Source of the DNA: Bradyrhizobium sp. BTAi1
GTDB taxonomy: Bacteria > Pseudomonadota > Alphaproteobacteria > Rhizobiales > Xanthobacteraceae
Direction of reading: 5' to 3'
Length of the DNA: 64,000 bases
Assembly: GCF_000015165.1 (NCBI RefSeq)
Contig: NC_009485.1
Location: 248,001 to 312,000, forward strand
A model generated the notes under the pieces. The model saw only the letters and a program-made list of their open reading frames with translations. It was not told the DNA's origin and searched no databases. Below, in pieces: positions 41,879 through 51,593 of this stretch (the first letter of the stretch is position 1; each line of letters begins with the position of its first letter). The position numbers and the translations under genes were made by a program.

Positions 41879-43804
41879 CTAGCTCCCGAAGCGCGACCAG
41901 AAGCCGCGCCAGCCGCCGGCCTGCGCCTTGGGCGCGATCTGCTCGGCAAACTCGTCGCGCGTCTGATCTTCGTCGTCGACGCCGGGATCATCGGGGGGCC
42001 GCATGATCGGAACGATCGTCTGGAGCGGTGTCTCCGGCGGCTTGCCGAGATCGCTGCGGGTGCGGAACAGCGGCGTCGGCGCGGTCGCCACCGGGTCGGC
42101 CGGCTTGGCAGGCGCCTCGGCCTCGCTCTCCGCCTCGTCCCGCTCGGCCTCGGGCGTCTCGCTATCGGCATCGGTCGGTCCGGACGCCTGCAGCGGCGGC
42201 GCCGGCTCGGCCGGCGTCGCGCTACTCACCTCGATCAGCCGGTTGTCCTCAGTCTTCTCAACAGGGTTATCCACCGGCCTGTCGACAGGCTTATCAACGG
42301 CCTCTTGCACAGGTGTGTCCACAGCCGGGTCGGACACCGCGGTCTCGGCGGGCCGCGGCGGAACGTTGTCCTGCGGGGTCGGCGCGATCACGTCCAGCTG
42401 ACTCTGACGGGCGACCTCGCGCGGCGGCTCGGCCAGGCCTTCGGGAATAGTGGCGCGGGTCGGCGGCGCCAGCACCGCATCGGCGAATTCGGAGCTCTCG
42501 ATGACGCTGTTGCGCTCCGACGGCAGGCTGGCGACCGGGGTCTGCCATTGGAAGGCGTCGAGCCGGCCGGTCACCGGCGAGATCGGCCGCCAATGGTCGC
42601 TGACATAGCCGTCCGCGGTCCAGGCCGGGTCGTGGCGGGCGCGCACCGCGCGCAGGGTCCATTCGCGTGACTTGCCGGCGTCGCCGTGCTCGGTTCGCTC
42701 CAACTCGGCCATCAGCATCGCCACGCGCTGGGTCGGGTCGTCGGTGAACGGCGCCAGCGCGGCGCGGGCGCGGCCGAACTCGGCGGCGTCGATCGCCGCG
42801 CGAGCGATCGCCAGCGCGCCCTCGATATGATCCCGCGTGCGGGCGGCGAGGTTCTCGATCCGCGTGAGCCGCTGCCGCGCCGAATCGCCGAGCCGCACAT
42901 GGGCATAGGCGTCGGCGAGGTCGGGATGCGGGCCGGCGGTCCAGGCCGCCTCGATGATCTTCATCGCGCGGCGCACCTGGTGGGCCTCGCTTTCGAATTT
43001 TGCCGCCAGCACCGCGGCCGGGATCAGCGTCGGGGCCAGCTTCACCGCCTCCATCGCGCTCGCGCGGGCCAGATCGCGGTTCTCGGTTTCCAGCGCAATG
43101 GCGCGCGCGGTCAGCAGCACGCCACGTTGGCGGCGATAGGTCGGCTTGTCGATCATGCCGGCGGTGTAGTTGCTGTCGAGGATGGCCAGCGCGCCGTTCC
43201 AGTCGCCCTGGGCGCAGCGGAAGCCGAGCACGGCGTGCGAGGCCCAGGTCGCGTTCGGCGCGAGCTTGAGCGCCTCGTCGGCGATCATGACCGCGGCATA
43301 GGCGTCGTCGGCGCGCTGCGCCTCGATGAACAGGCCGCGCAGGCCGAGCAGCCGGGTGTCGTGGCGCTCGGCCATCGCCCGGAAGGCGCGCTGCGCGCCA
43401 TCGCGGTCGCCGCCGAGCTGGGCGGCCTGCGCATGCAGCAGCAGGGTCAGCGGATCGTCGCCGGCGAGCCGCTTGGCGGCATCGGCGTGCTGGCGCGCCG
43501 CGGTCAGATCGCCATGGCCGATGGCCAGCAAGCCGTGGGTGATGGCATGCCGTCCGCGCTGGTGGCGGCGGGCGCGGTGATGGTTGCGAATCCGTCCCGG
43601 CGCCCGCAACAGCGCGCTGATCAGGTTCCAGACCAGCACGCAGGCCGTGATGGTCAGGCCGAGCGCCAGCACGAAGACTGGCAGGGTCATGGCGATGCGC
43701 CACGGACCCCAGTTCAGCACGACATCGCCGGTCTGCTCGGCGACCCAGGCCGAGCCCGCGGCGGCGAGCCCGACCAGGATAAGGAAGACAACGATCCGGA
43801 GCAT
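41879..43804 (-). CDS. hemY: HemY-like TPR membrane protein
   Basis: A 641-residue protein. Two N-terminal helices (RIVVFLILVGLAAAGSAWVA; IAMTLPVFVLALGLTITACV) flank the family segment GDVVLNWGPWRI. A TPR-like helical domain follows (HADAAKRLAGDDPLTLLLHA, ALAILDSNYTAGMIDKPTYR), and then a long acidic and proline-rich tail (residues ~455-620) with VDKPVDRPVDNPVEK repeats. Despite the name, this family is not the oxygen-dependent protoporphyrinogen oxidase; it is a conserved partner encoded with hemD. It starts 7 bases after the mic60 stop, consistent with one leftward hemD-mic60-hemY operon. Confidence 0.92.
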   Translation of the reverse strand: MLRIVVFLILVGLAAAGSAWVAEQTGDVVLNWGPWRIAMTLPVFVLALGLTITACVLVWNLISALLRAPGRIRNHHRARRHQRGRHAITHGLLAIGHGDLTAARQHADAAKRLAGDDPLTLLLHAQAAQLGGDRDGAQRAFRAMAERHDTRLLGLRGLFIEAQRADDAYAAVMIADEALKLAPNATWASHAVLGFRCAQGDWNGALAILDSNYTAGMIDKPTYRRQRGVLLTARAIALETENRDLARASAMEAVKLAPTLIPAAVLAAKFESEAHQVRRAMKIIEAAWTAGPHPDLADAYAHVRLGDSARQRLTRIENLAARTRDHIEGALAIARAAIDAAEFGRARAALAPFTDDPTQRVAMLMAELERTEHGDAGKSREWTLRAVRARHDPAWTADGYVSDHWRPISPVTGRLDAFQWQTPVASLPSERNSVIESSEFADAVLAPPTRATIPEGLAEPPREVARQSQLDVIAPTPQDNVPPRPAETAVSDPAVDTPVQEAVDKPVDRPVDNPVEKTEDNRLIEVSSATPAEPAPPLQASGPTDADSETPEAERDEAESEAEAPAKPADPVATAPTPLFRTRSDLGKPPETPLQTIVPIMRPPDDPGVDDEDQTRDEFAEQIAPKAQAGGWRGFWSRFGS

Positions 43805-43811
43805 GGGCGTC

Positions 43812-45110
43812 CTATTGCGCGGGTTTGGCGAGCGCGGTCATCGCGTCGTCGGCAAATTTGCGGGCGGTCGACAGCGCCGCGTCGCGGGCATCGGCCTTGT
43901 CGAGCCAGTCTTTGGCGGGGGCGCGCTCGTCAGGCGACAGTCCCTTCAGCTCGCGCCGCGCCTCGGCGAAATCATTGCGCAGCGCGGCCGCGGTGATCCG
44001 CGCGACGACCGCGCCGCGGTCGGTGCCGGCGCCGTCGGTGCGCTCGACCTTCACCAAGCCGGCGGCGCCGGCCGAGAGCTTGCTCAGGATCGAGCTTCCC
44101 GTGGTGCCTTCCGGGGCGGGCGGCGCCAGCTTCGGCACGATGGTGAGGAGATCGCGGCTGAGCGCGGCCGGGCTCGGCACGCCGGTGGCGGCAAAGGCGT
44201 CCAGCGGTTTCAGCGCGGCGGCATCGGGCGCGAGCGATTTCGCGGTCGACAGCGCCGCGGCATAGGGATCGCCATGGCGGACCGCGACGTCGAGCAGCGC
44301 GGCGGCGACCACCCGGCGCAGCGGCGCATCGTCGGCCGGCTTGGCGGCGTCGGCGAGCTTCTGGCTCTCCTGCGCCAGCGCCGCGCTCTGGCTCCTGCTG
44401 GCCCGCTCCAGCGCGTCGATCCGCGCAATCAGGCCAGACAGGTCGACCGGGGCCGGCGCGGGCGCCGATGCCGCGCCGTCGCGCGGCTGAGCCTTGACGT
44501 CGTTGAGCGCCGCGATCGTCTTGTCAGACTGCGCGCGCAGGCCGGCAATGTCGTTCCGTACCGCCGCGATCGCTTTGTCGGCCGCGTCGAGCCGGCCGGT
44601 CACGGCCGTATCCGGTCTGCCGATGCGCTGCTCCAGCCCCGCAACGCGCGAGGTCAGCTCCGTGACGGCTGCGTCCTGGGGCGTCGTGGCCGACGGCGGT
44701 TGGACCGGCGGCCAGCCCAGCATCCAGCCGATGCCGATCACCAGCGCCGCTGCGGCCGCGCCGGAGAACGGTGCGATGATCCAGGGCGATACCGGCCGGG
44801 GCGGTGGAGGCGTGTCGGCGCGCGGCGGCTCGGCCGCGGCGACAGGCTCCTCGGGCGTCGCGCTTTCGGCCGCTTCGGGTGCGGCGTCCGGCGCCGCATG
44901 GGGATGCGACTGGCTCGCGGCGCCCGACGATCCCTCGGCGACGGCCTCGGCCGGGGCTGACCAGGGCGAGGCGGTCGGCCGCTCGGCCGCACTCTCGGCG
45001 GCCGACGGACGCTCCTCGCGCGAGGTCGGCTCCAGGTCGATGGTCGGCGGTGGCCGTTTCGGCCGCCCGGTATCGGAGGCCGGCGCAACGGTGTCGGGTT
45101 CATCGACCAT
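43812..45110 (-). CDS. Mitofilin/Mic60-family inner membrane protein
   Basis: A 432-residue protein; the ATG at 45110 is used since the upstream extension is not family-like. The layout is a long Pro/Ala/Glu-rich cytoplasmic N-terminus, one helix at about 110-130 (IIAPFSGAAAAALVIGIGWM), and a coiled-coil periplasmic region (VTELTSRVAGLEQRIG, DLSGLIARIDALERASR). The conserved mitofilin signature lies at the C-terminus (ALRNDFAEARRELKGLSPDE, APAKDWLDKADARDAAL). Alphaproteobacterial Mic60 is the reported ancestor of the mitochondrial cristae organiser and helps shape membranes and contact the outer membrane. Its placement between hemD and hemY is the known arrangement. Confidence 0.92.
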   Translation of the reverse strand: MVDEPDTVAPASDTGRPKRPPPTIDLEPTSREERPSAAESAAERPTASPWSAPAEAVAEGSSGAASQSHPHAAPDAAPEAAESATPEEPVAAAEPPRADTPPPPRPVSPWIIAPFSGAAAAALVIGIGWMLGWPPVQPPSATTPQDAAVTELTSRVAGLEQRIGRPDTAVTGRLDAADKAIAAVRNDIAGLRAQSDKTIAALNDVKAQPRDGAASAPAPAPVDLSGLIARIDALERASRSQSAALAQESQKLADAAKPADDAPLRRVVAAALLDVAVRHGDPYAAALSTAKSLAPDAAALKPLDAFAATGVPSPAALSRDLLTIVPKLAPPAPEGTTGSSILSKLSAGAAGLVKVERTDGAGTDRGAVVARITAAALRNDFAEARRELKGLSPDERAPAKDWLDKADARDAALSTARKFADDAMTALAKPAQ

Positions 45111-45160
45111 GGTGGAAGTTCCCTGGCTGAGGCAAGATTGAGCAGGCCCTCTTACGCCAT

Positions 45161-45898
45161 TCACGACCGTAGCGCACGGGTCAGCCCCTCCAGCATGTCG
45201 TTTTCATTCGGATGCGCCGCGATTGTGACCTGCGTCGCGCCAGCTTCGCGCAGCACCTCGGCGACATTGGCCGACATGCAGCAATGCGGCACGGCCAGCG
45301 CCGAAATTTCGACGCCATCGGCCCTGATCGCCGCGACGAAGGCCGCGGCACTTCGCCGCGAATAATGCAGCACGGCCGTGATGGCGTTCTTTGCGAATGC
45401 ATCGCAGACGTCGCGCGGCAGCGTCGTCACCGGGGCCATGCGGTAGACGGTCTGGGTGATCACTTCGAAGCCGCGCCCGGCGAGCTCGCCCGCGAGATCG
45501 CGCGAAATGTCGGCTCCGGCGAGATAGAGCAGCGGCGCATCCGCCTTGATGCGGCCGTTGGCGCGCTCGCGCGTGACGAGATCGCGCAAGGCGCCTGCAT
45601 CGCCGTCGGCGGACATCACCTGGGTGAAGCCGGCCTGGCGCGCCGCCGCCGCGGTGTGCTCGCCGACCGCGAACAGCGGCAGGGTCAGCAACGCGGACCG
45701 CGCGAGCTGCGGTGCTGCCGCGCGCAGCGCGTTCGACGACGTCACGATGACAGCCGCGGCATCGCGGCCGGCGTCATCGGGCAGCGCGACGGGCTCGAAT
45801 CGCAACATCGGCGCCAGCAGCACCTCGAAGCCGCGCGCACGAAGCGCTGTGGCGCTGCGGTCATTGTCGGGAGCGGGACGGGTCACCAGCACGGCCAT
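45161..45898 (-). CDS. hemD: Uroporphyrinogen-III synthase
   Basis: A 245-residue enzyme that cyclises hydroxymethylbilane with inversion of ring D, at the branch to heme, cobalamin and, in phototrophs, bacteriochlorophyll. The two-domain fold is recognisable: MAVLVTRPAPDNDRSATALR at the N-terminus, DAAAVIVTSSNALRAAA, LPLFAVGEHTAAAARQAGF, PLLYLAGADISRDLAGELAG, then ITAVLHYSRRSAAAFVA and PHCCMSANVAEVLREAGAT. HemD sequences are poorly conserved, but these blocks and the neighbours (mic60, hemY) make the call firm. hemC, commonly beside hemD, is not present here. It is divergent from tsaD. Confidence 0.95.
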   Translation of the reverse strand: MAVLVTRPAPDNDRSATALRARGFEVLLAPMLRFEPVALPDDAGRDAAAVIVTSSNALRAAAPQLARSALLTLPLFAVGEHTAAAARQAGFTQVMSADGDAGALRDLVTRERANGRIKADAPLLYLAGADISRDLAGELAGRGFEVITQTVYRMAPVTTLPRDVCDAFAKNAITAVLHYSRRSAAAFVAAIRADGVEISALAVPHCCMSANVAEVLREAGATQVTIAAHPNENDMLEGLTRALRS

Positions 45899-46008
45899 GT
45901 GCTATGCTCCCGTCGAATACGGATCAGCCGGGCTGCAACGGACGGACGATTGCACCTGGCGACCTCGTGGTGTTAGGCGGTTCTGCGCACTCATAATGAC
46001 CAAAAGGG

Positions 46009-47106
46009 TTGAGATTGGGTAACGATTCGACAACGCTCGTGCTCGGCATCGAAACCACCTGCGACGAGACCGCCGCGGCGGTGGTTGCGCGTGATTCGGA
46101 CGGCAAGGGGCGGATCCTCTCCAACGTGGTGCGCTCGCAAACCGACGAGCACGCCCTTTATGGCGGCGTGGTTCCCGAGATCGCCGCGCGCGCCCATGTC
46201 GACATGCTCGATCATCTCATCGATGCGGCGATGCGCGAGGCCGGCATTGATTATGCCGATCTAAATGGCGTCGCCGCGGCCGCTGGTCCCGGCTTGATCG
46301 GCGGCGTGATCGTCGGGCTCACCACGGCGAAGGCGATCGCGCTGGTGCATGATACACCGTTGATCGCGGTCAATCATCTCGAGGCGCATGCGCTGACGCC
46401 GCGCCTCACCGATGCAATCGATTTCCCCTATTGCCTGTTCCTGGCGTCCGGCGGCCACACCCAGATCGTCGCGGTCGCCGGCGTCGGCGACTATGTCAGG
46501 CTCGGCACGACCGTCGACGATGCGATGGGCGAGGCCTTCGACAAGGTGGCGAAGATGCTCGGCCTGCCCTATCCCGGCGGGCCGCAGGTCGAAGAGGCCG
46601 CGCAGCGCGGTGACGCCGCGCGATTTGCGTTTCCGCGTCCGATGCTGGGCCGCAGCGACGCCAATTTTTCGCTGTCCGGTCTCAAGACCGCCGTGCGCAA
46701 CGAGATCGGCCGGATCGCCCATGTCAGCGCGCAGGACATCGCCGATCTCTGCGCGAGCTTCCAGGCCGCGGTGCTGGAGTCGACCGCCGACCGCCTGCGC
46801 GTCGGCCTCGATCTGTTCAAGCAGCGCTTCGGGGCGCCGACCGCGCTGGTCGCGGCCGGCGGCGTCGCGGCCAATCAGGCGATCCGCGCCGCGCTCGATG
46901 ATGTCGCGCAGCAAGCCGGCACCCGCCTGATCATGCCGCCGCCGGCGCTGTGCACCGACAATGGCGCGATGATCGCCTGGGCCGGATTGGAGCGTCTCGC
47001 CCTGGGAATGATCGACGGCATGGACGCCGCGCCACGCGCGCGCTGGCTGCTGGATGCGAATGCCAGCGTGCCCGGCAAGTTCGCGAATACGCGCGCGGGG
47101 TTTTGA
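46009..47106 (+). CDS. tsaD: tRNA N6-adenosine threonylcarbamoyltransferase
   Basis: TsaD transfers the threonylcarbamoyl group to A37 of ANN-decoding tRNAs, working with TsaB and TsaE. Marks: [51 protein letters not shown] (metal-binding histidines), [30 protein letters not shown] and [14 protein letters not shown]. There is no ATG in this frame before the homology. Two TTG codons, 46009 and 46015, are possible starts; AAAAGGG sits six bases before the second, so 46015 may be the true one. Length about 363-365 residues is normal. gpsA follows after a repeat. Confidence 0.96.
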   Translation: MRLGNDSTTLVLGIETTCDETAAAVVARDSDGKGRILSNVVRSQTDEHALYGGVVPEIAARAHVDMLDHLIDAAMREAGIDYADLNGVAAAAGPGLIGGVIVGLTTAKAIALVHDTPLIAVNHLEAHALTPRLTDAIDFPYCLFLASGGHTQIVAVAGVGDYVRLGTTVDDAMGEAFDKVAKMLGLPYPGGPQVEEAAQRGDAARFAFPRPMLGRSDANFSLSGLKTAVRNEIGRIAHVSAQDIADLCASFQAAVLESTADRLRVGLDLFKQRFGAPTALVAAGGVAANQAIRAALDDVAQQAGTRLIMPPPALCTDNGAMIAWAGLERLALGMIDGMDAAPRARWLLDANASVPGKFANTRAGF

Positions 47107-47156
47107 GGGCGTGCCTGGGCTGTTTCTTCATCCCTCATTGGCGCGCGGAGCAGTCG

Positions 47157-47330
47157 TCAGCCTCTCCCCGCGTGCGGGGAGAGGCCGGATTGCATCGCCA
47201 GATGCAATCCGGGTGAGGGGGGCTCTCCGCACGGTCAGGGTGCGGGGCTGCCCCTCATCCCAACCCTCTCAGCGCGAGCGAAGCTCGTCGCGTCCCCGTG
47301 AAGAACGGGGAGAGGGAGCGCAGTTGGGCG
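47157..47330. repeat. Compound palindromic intergenic element between tsaD and gpsA
   Basis: Two perfect hairpins stand side by side: CCTCTCCCCGC-GT-GCGGGGAGAGG (47161-47184) and CCGGATTGCATC-GCCA-GATGCAATCCGG (47185-47212). A third, CCCCGT / ACGGGG, lies near 47293-47310. The outer parts are roughly inverted (CTCTCCCCG at the left, CGGGGAGAG at the right). This is a non-coding mini-element typical of these genomes; the hairpins could also stop or attenuate tsaD transcription before gpsA. Confidence 0.8.
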
Positions 47331-47337
47331 CGGGGCG

Positions 47338-48318
47338 ATGACGTGCTTCCAAACCATCGCCGTCATCGGCGCCGGAGCCTGGGGCACGGCGCTCGCCGCC
47401 GTCGCCGCGCGCGCTGGGCGTGATGTCACCCTTTACGCGCGCGACGCCGATCATGCTTCGCACATTGCAAGCGCCCGCGAGAATCCGCGCCTGCCCGGCA
47501 TTCCGCTCGCGTCGCGCATCGCCGTCACCGCCGATCTGGCTCGCGCCGCCCGCGCCGACACTGTCCTGATTGTCGTGCCCGCGCAGCATCTGCGCGGTGC
47601 CGTCATGCATGTTGCGCCGCTGCTAGCGCCCGGCACGCCGCTTGTGGCCTGCGCCAAGGGCATTGAGCATGGCACCCACAAATTCATGACCGAGGTGATC
47701 GCCGAGGCCGCGCCGTGCGCGACGCCTGCGATCCTGTCCGGCCCGAGTTTCGCCCACGATGTCGCGCGCGGATTGCCGACGGCAGTCACGCTCGCCGCTC
47801 CCGACGAGGCGCTGGCGGCGGCGTTGGTCCAGGCGCTGGGCTCGCCGACCTTCCGGCCCTACCACTCGACCGATGTGCGCGGCGTCGAGATCGGCGGCGC
47901 CGCCAAGAATGTGCTGGCGATCGCGGCGGGCATCGTGGCGGGGCGGCAGCTCGGCGCTTCGGCGCTGGCGGCGCTGACCACGCGCGGCTTTGCCGAGCTG
48001 GTGCGGCTCGGCCGCGCCCATGGCGCGCGCAGCGAGACGTTGACCGGCCTCTCGGGTCTCGGCGATCTGATCCTGACCTGCGCCGGCCCGCAATCGCGCA
48101 ACTTCGCCGCTGGCCTGGCGCTTGGCCGCGGCGAGCCGCTGCCGGCCGGCAAGCTGGCCGAGGGGCAATACACCGCACCGGTGCTGGTCGAGCTCGCCGC
48201 CGCGCGCGGCGTCGAGATGCCGGTCGCGCAGGCGGTGGCGGCGATTCTCGCGGGCGCCGTCACGATCGATGCCGCGATCGAGGCGCTGATGCTGCGCCCG
48301 TTCAAGGCGGAGGAGTGA
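47338..48318 (+). CDS. gpsA: NAD(P)-dependent glycerol-3-phosphate dehydrogenase
   Basis: A 326-residue enzyme that reduces dihydroxyacetone phosphate to sn-glycerol 3-phosphate for phospholipid synthesis. Rossmann motif [20 protein letters not shown]; then [19 protein letters not shown]-type strand ([14 protein letters not shown]), [36 protein letters not shown]. The GpsA signature follows in [19 protein letters not shown] with the catalytic lysine, then [20 protein letters not shown]. Start ATG at 47338. The gpsA-tsaD linkage is common in alphaproteobacteria. Confidence 0.97.
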   Translation: MTCFQTIAVIGAGAWGTALAAVAARAGRDVTLYARDADHASHIASARENPRLPGIPLASRIAVTADLARAARADTVLIVVPAQHLRGAVMHVAPLLAPGTPLVACAKGIEHGTHKFMTEVIAEAAPCATPAILSGPSFAHDVARGLPTAVTLAAPDEALAAALVQALGSPTFRPYHSTDVRGVEIGGAAKNVLAIAAGIVAGRQLGASALAALTTRGFAELVRLGRAHGARSETLTGLSGLGDLILTCAGPQSRNFAAGLALGRGEPLPAGKLAEGQYTAPVLVELAAARGVEMPVAQAVAAILAGAVTIDAAIEALMLRPFKAEE

Positions 48319-48397
48319 GCGCCGGACCGGCACGACGCGAAAACGGCGCGGATCGCGACGCTCTTCCATGTTGACGAACGGGTTGCGCCGTCTTCCG

Positions 48398-48440
48398 CCG
48401 TCATGCCCGCGCTTGTCGCGGGCATCCACGTCTTGATAAT
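48398..48440. repeat. Single REP-like palindrome
   Basis: CCGTCATGCCCGCGC-TTG-TCGCGGGCATCCACGTC, a single copy of the core found at 1146-1231 and 19201. It lies between gpsA and the EVE gene. Confidence 0.75.
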
Positions 48441-48532
48441 GCGTTGCGATCTAAGACGCGCATGGCGGGGGCTTGCGAAACACGCGCCTGACGCCGCCGC
48501 CCGACCATGACGAGTGGAAAGAGACGAGCATC

Positions 48533-48946
48533 ATGAGCTACTGGCTGGTGAAATCCGAACCCTCGGTGTGGTCCTGGGACCAGCAGGTGGAGAAGGGCGC
48601 CAAGGGCGAAGCCTGGACCGGCGTGCGCAACTACACGGCGCGGCAGAACCTGGTGGCGATGAAGAAGGGCGAGCTCGCCTTCTACTACCATTCCAACGAG
48701 GGCAAGGAGATCGTCGGGATCGCCGAGATCATCAAGGAGGCCTATCCCGATCCGACCGACAAGACGGGCAAGTTCGTCTGCGTCGACATCAAGGCCCACA
48801 AACCCTTCAAGACCCCGGTGACGCTCGCCGCCATCAAGGCTGAGCCGAAGCTCGCCGAGATGGCGTTGGTGAAACAGTCGCGCCTGTCGGTGCAGCCGGT
48901 GACGCCGGAGGAATGGAAGCTGGTGTGCAAGATGGGTGGCGTGTAG
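48533..48946 (+). CDS. EVE-domain protein (modified-nucleotide binding, PUA-like)
   Basis: A 137-residue protein consisting of one EVE domain. The ATG at 48533 begins MSYWLVKSEPSVWSWDQQVE; then EAWTGVRNYTARQNLVAMKK, ELAFYYHSNEGKEIVGIAEI, and the C-terminal PVTPEEWKLVCKMGG. EVE domains have a PUA-like fold that can hold a modified base (for example methylated or hydroxymethylated cytosine); stand-alone bacterial members such as the thymocyte-nuclear-protein-1-like group have unknown roles. Located after gpsA on the same strand, with a repeat between. Confidence 0.94.
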   Translation: MSYWLVKSEPSVWSWDQQVEKGAKGEAWTGVRNYTARQNLVAMKKGELAFYYHSNEGKEIVGIAEIIKEAYPDPTDKTGKFVCVDIKAHKPFKTPVTLAAIKAEPKLAEMALVKQSRLSVQPVTPEEWKLVCKMGGV

Positions 48947-49366
48947 GGGCCGAAGGCTATTGCCTCCGCTTGCGCGATCCGCTGTAGCAGGACTCGCTGT
49001 CATCCTGGGGCGCTCGCGGGTTTGGCGCTCGGCATGCCTCGCATGCGCAAGCTGCCCGTCGAGCTACTTTGTCGCACGCGGATCGCGTTGCACCGTCGGG
49101 CAAATCGCCTGCACATTTCCGCGCGTCCCTGTTTGGCGAGCGCCCGGCCTTCCCCGCGCCCTCTATTGATGAGGGCGATGATGATGAGCATGACTCGGGC
49201 GTCATTGCGCCGCGAGACGGATGCTCGTCCGGAATTCAGCCACCCCCATGGGTTGTCGTGATGCCGATGAGTCAAGATACGCGGACGGTGCCCTCCCCCT
49301 CCAGGGGAGGGAGGAAGCGGCCCCCATCAGGTTCGGAAGTGAATCTTGCGCAGATCGTGCAGCGAC
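48947..49366. other. Intergenic region with degraded repeat fragments
   Basis: About 420 bases between convergent genes. It includes a fragment of the long inverted element of 27664-27823 (CCCTCCCCCTCCAGGGGAGG, ~49292-49311). The block at 48985-49140 has a composition typical of scattered intergenic repeats. Several short open frames occur on both strands, none with a start site or family similarity. Confidence 0.45.
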
Positions 49367-49405
49367 CAAAAAGAAAGGGGCCCCAGCTTGCGCTGGAGCC
49401 CCTCA
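49367..49405 (-). terminator. Rho-independent terminator of the glnK-amtB operon
   Basis: Read leftward: AGGGGCTCCAGC-GCAA-GCTGGGGCCCCT followed by TTCTTTTTGG. A strong stem with one mismatch plus a T-tract, about 78 bases after the amtB stop. Confidence 0.9.
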
Positions 49406-49482
49406 ACGGTCAGGGCATTGCCGGGTATTTGCCCGAACCGAAGTTGCGGACCTGGTCCCGTGGGACCGAGTCCCGGGAGAAC

Positions 49483-50985
49483 TCAGTAGTTGTAGGCGCG
49501 CTCGCCGTGGTCGGTGATGTCCAGACCTTCGCGCTCCTGCTCGACGGTCGGGCGCAGGCCGATGACCACGTCGACGACCTTGTAGAGGATCGCTGAGCCG
49601 ACACCCGACCACACCAGCGTGGCGACGACAGCCTTGACCTGCGCCAGCATCTGCGTGGCGAAGTCGTAGGTGCCGGCGTTGTTGCCGGTGATGTTGGTGT
49701 AGTCGGTGATGCCGACGCCGCCGAGGGCCGGGTTGACCAGGATGCCGGTGGCCAGAGCGCCGATGATGCCGCCGATGCAGTGCACGCCGAACACGTCGAG
49801 TGCGTCGTCATAGCCGAGCGAATTCTTCACCGTGGAGACGAAGAACAGGCAGACGGGCGAGACGATCAGGCCGAGCACCAGGGCGCCGATCGGGCCGGCG
49901 AGACCGGAGGCCGGGGTGACGGCGACGAGACCGGCGACCGCACCCGAGCAGATGCCGAGCAGCGAGGGCTTGCCCTTGACGGCCCATTCGCAGAGCAGCC
50001 AGGACAGCGCCGCACCGGCAGTGGCGACCATCGTGTTGACGAAGGCCAGCGCGGTGACGCCGTTCGATTCCAGGTTCGAACCGGCATTGAAGCCGAACCA
50101 GCCGACCCACAGCAGCGAGGCGCCGATCATGGTCATGGTCAGCGAGTGCGGAGCCATCAACTCCTTGCCGTAGCCGGTGCGCTTGCCGATCAGAACCGCG
50201 CCCACCAGACCGGCGATGCCGGCATTGATGTGAACGACGGTACCGCCCGCGAAGTCGAGGGCGCCAGCGCCGGCGAGCCAGCCAACGGCACCGGTGAGCT
50301 CGTCGAGCTTGGCCTGGGCAGCGGTCTTGGCGGCAGCGTCGGTTGCGGCAGCCACAGCCTTGGCAGCGGCGGCAACGTCATCCGGCGCGGCGATGTACCA
50401 GACCCAGTGCGCGATCGGGAAGTAGATGAACGTCACCCAGAGCAGCACGAACAGCATCACCGCCGAGAACTTGATGCGCTCGGCGAAGGCGCCGACGATC
50501 AGGGCCGGGGTGATCATCGCGAAGGTCATCTGGAACACGAAATAGGCGAGTTCCGGGATCACGACGCCGTTGGAGAAGGTCGCCGCCACCGAGTTGGCGT
50601 CGACGCCGTGCAGGAAGGCCTTGGAGAAGCCGCCGATCCACGACGTCATGCTGCCGCCATCCGTGAAGGCGAGCGAATAGCCGTACAGCGTCCAGACCAC
50701 GCCGACCATGGCGACGATCGCGAACACCTGGGTCAGGACCGAGGCCATGTTCTTGGTGCGGACGAGGCCGCCATAGAACAGCGCGAGGCCGGGGACGGAC
50801 ATCATCAGGACGAGCGCGCTGGACACGAGCATCCAGGCGGTGTCGCCCTTGTTGGGAACGGGGGCGGCCGCGGCCGCGGCGGCCGGCGCATCTTCGGCGA
50901 ATGCCACATCGACGAGGCCAGCGACGCAGAGCCCTGCGACTGCGAGCGTAACCCATCCCGCGCTGGTTGGACGCTTGAACGTCAT
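49483..50985 (-). CDS. amtB: Ammonium transporter AmtB (copy 1)
   Basis: A 500-residue inner membrane ammonium channel. Signal peptide and alanine-rich linker (VALAGLC-type helix to FAEDAP), then eleven helices. Motifs: DTAWMLVSSALVLMMSVPGL, ALFYGGLVRTKNM, GAFAERIKFSAV, FAGGTVVHINAGIAGLVGA (pore His), WVGWFGFNAGSNLESNG and VFGVHCIGGIIGALATGIL (second pore His). The twin-histidine pore is intact. Unusually, an alanine-rich insertion of about 35 residues (DDVAAAAKAVAAATDAAAKT ...) lies between two helices near residues 204-238. Encoded 39 bases after glnK, so the P-II protein and its channel are made together. Confidence 0.97.
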   Translation of the reverse strand: MTFKRPTSAGWVTLAVAGLCVAGLVDVAFAEDAPAAAAAAAPVPNKGDTAWMLVSSALVLMMSVPGLALFYGGLVRTKNMASVLTQVFAIVAMVGVVWTLYGYSLAFTDGGSMTSWIGGFSKAFLHGVDANSVAATFSNGVVIPELAYFVFQMTFAMITPALIVGAFAERIKFSAVMLFVLLWVTFIYFPIAHWVWYIAAPDDVAAAAKAVAAATDAAAKTAAQAKLDELTGAVGWLAGAGALDFAGGTVVHINAGIAGLVGAVLIGKRTGYGKELMAPHSLTMTMIGASLLWVGWFGFNAGSNLESNGVTALAFVNTMVATAGAALSWLLCEWAVKGKPSLLGICSGAVAGLVAVTPASGLAGPIGALVLGLIVSPVCLFFVSTVKNSLGYDDALDVFGVHCIGGIIGALATGILVNPALGGVGITDYTNITGNNAGTYDFATQMLAQVKAVVATLVWSGVGSAILYKVVDVVIGLRPTVEQEREGLDITDHGERAYNY

Positions 50986-51024
50986 TTTATTCTACTCCGT
51001 AAGTGTTCTGGTGTGAGCGCGAAA

Positions 51025-51396
<372 letters not shown>

Positions 51397-51474
51397 TTAC
51401 CGAGCGCTGCTTGTCGACTGAGGTTCACCACGCGGAGAGAGCTTCACGACGCGGGCACAGCCGGGGGACTTAGA

Positions 51475-51490
51475 ATCAAATGCCGTGCCA
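51475..51490 (-). promoter_or_regulatory. Candidate sigma-54 promoter for glnK-amtB (copy 1)
   Basis: Leftward TGGCACGGCATTTGAT: a good -24 half (TGGCACG) but GA replaces the -12 GC. About 112 bases before glnK. Another site with correct GG-N10-GC (CGGTAACGTCCGTGCC, 51401-51388) is closer to the start but has a weaker -24 half. One of the two is likely, since nitrogen-starvation control of glnK-amtB by NtrC and sigma-54 is the rule in proteobacteria. Confidence 0.4.
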
Positions 51491-51593
51491 GTCGGCTGGT
51501 CAGGGCTAACGACCCGTGAATCCTGACCTTTTCGGCCTTCAGGGGGGAAGGCGCGGGCTGCGCCATTCCGTCGCGCCCAGGGAATGGGCAGGT

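Noticed and set aside
42262..42325. Several sequences close to DnaA boxes (TTATCCACC, CTTATCAAC) suggesting an origin
   Set aside because: They lie inside the hemY-like reading frame and encode the VDKPVDRPVDNPVEK repeats; no AT-rich unwinding region or dnaA/parAB genes are near.
45996..46022. ATG with a nearby purine run as a start for tsaD
   Set aside because: It is in a different frame and stops after eight codons.
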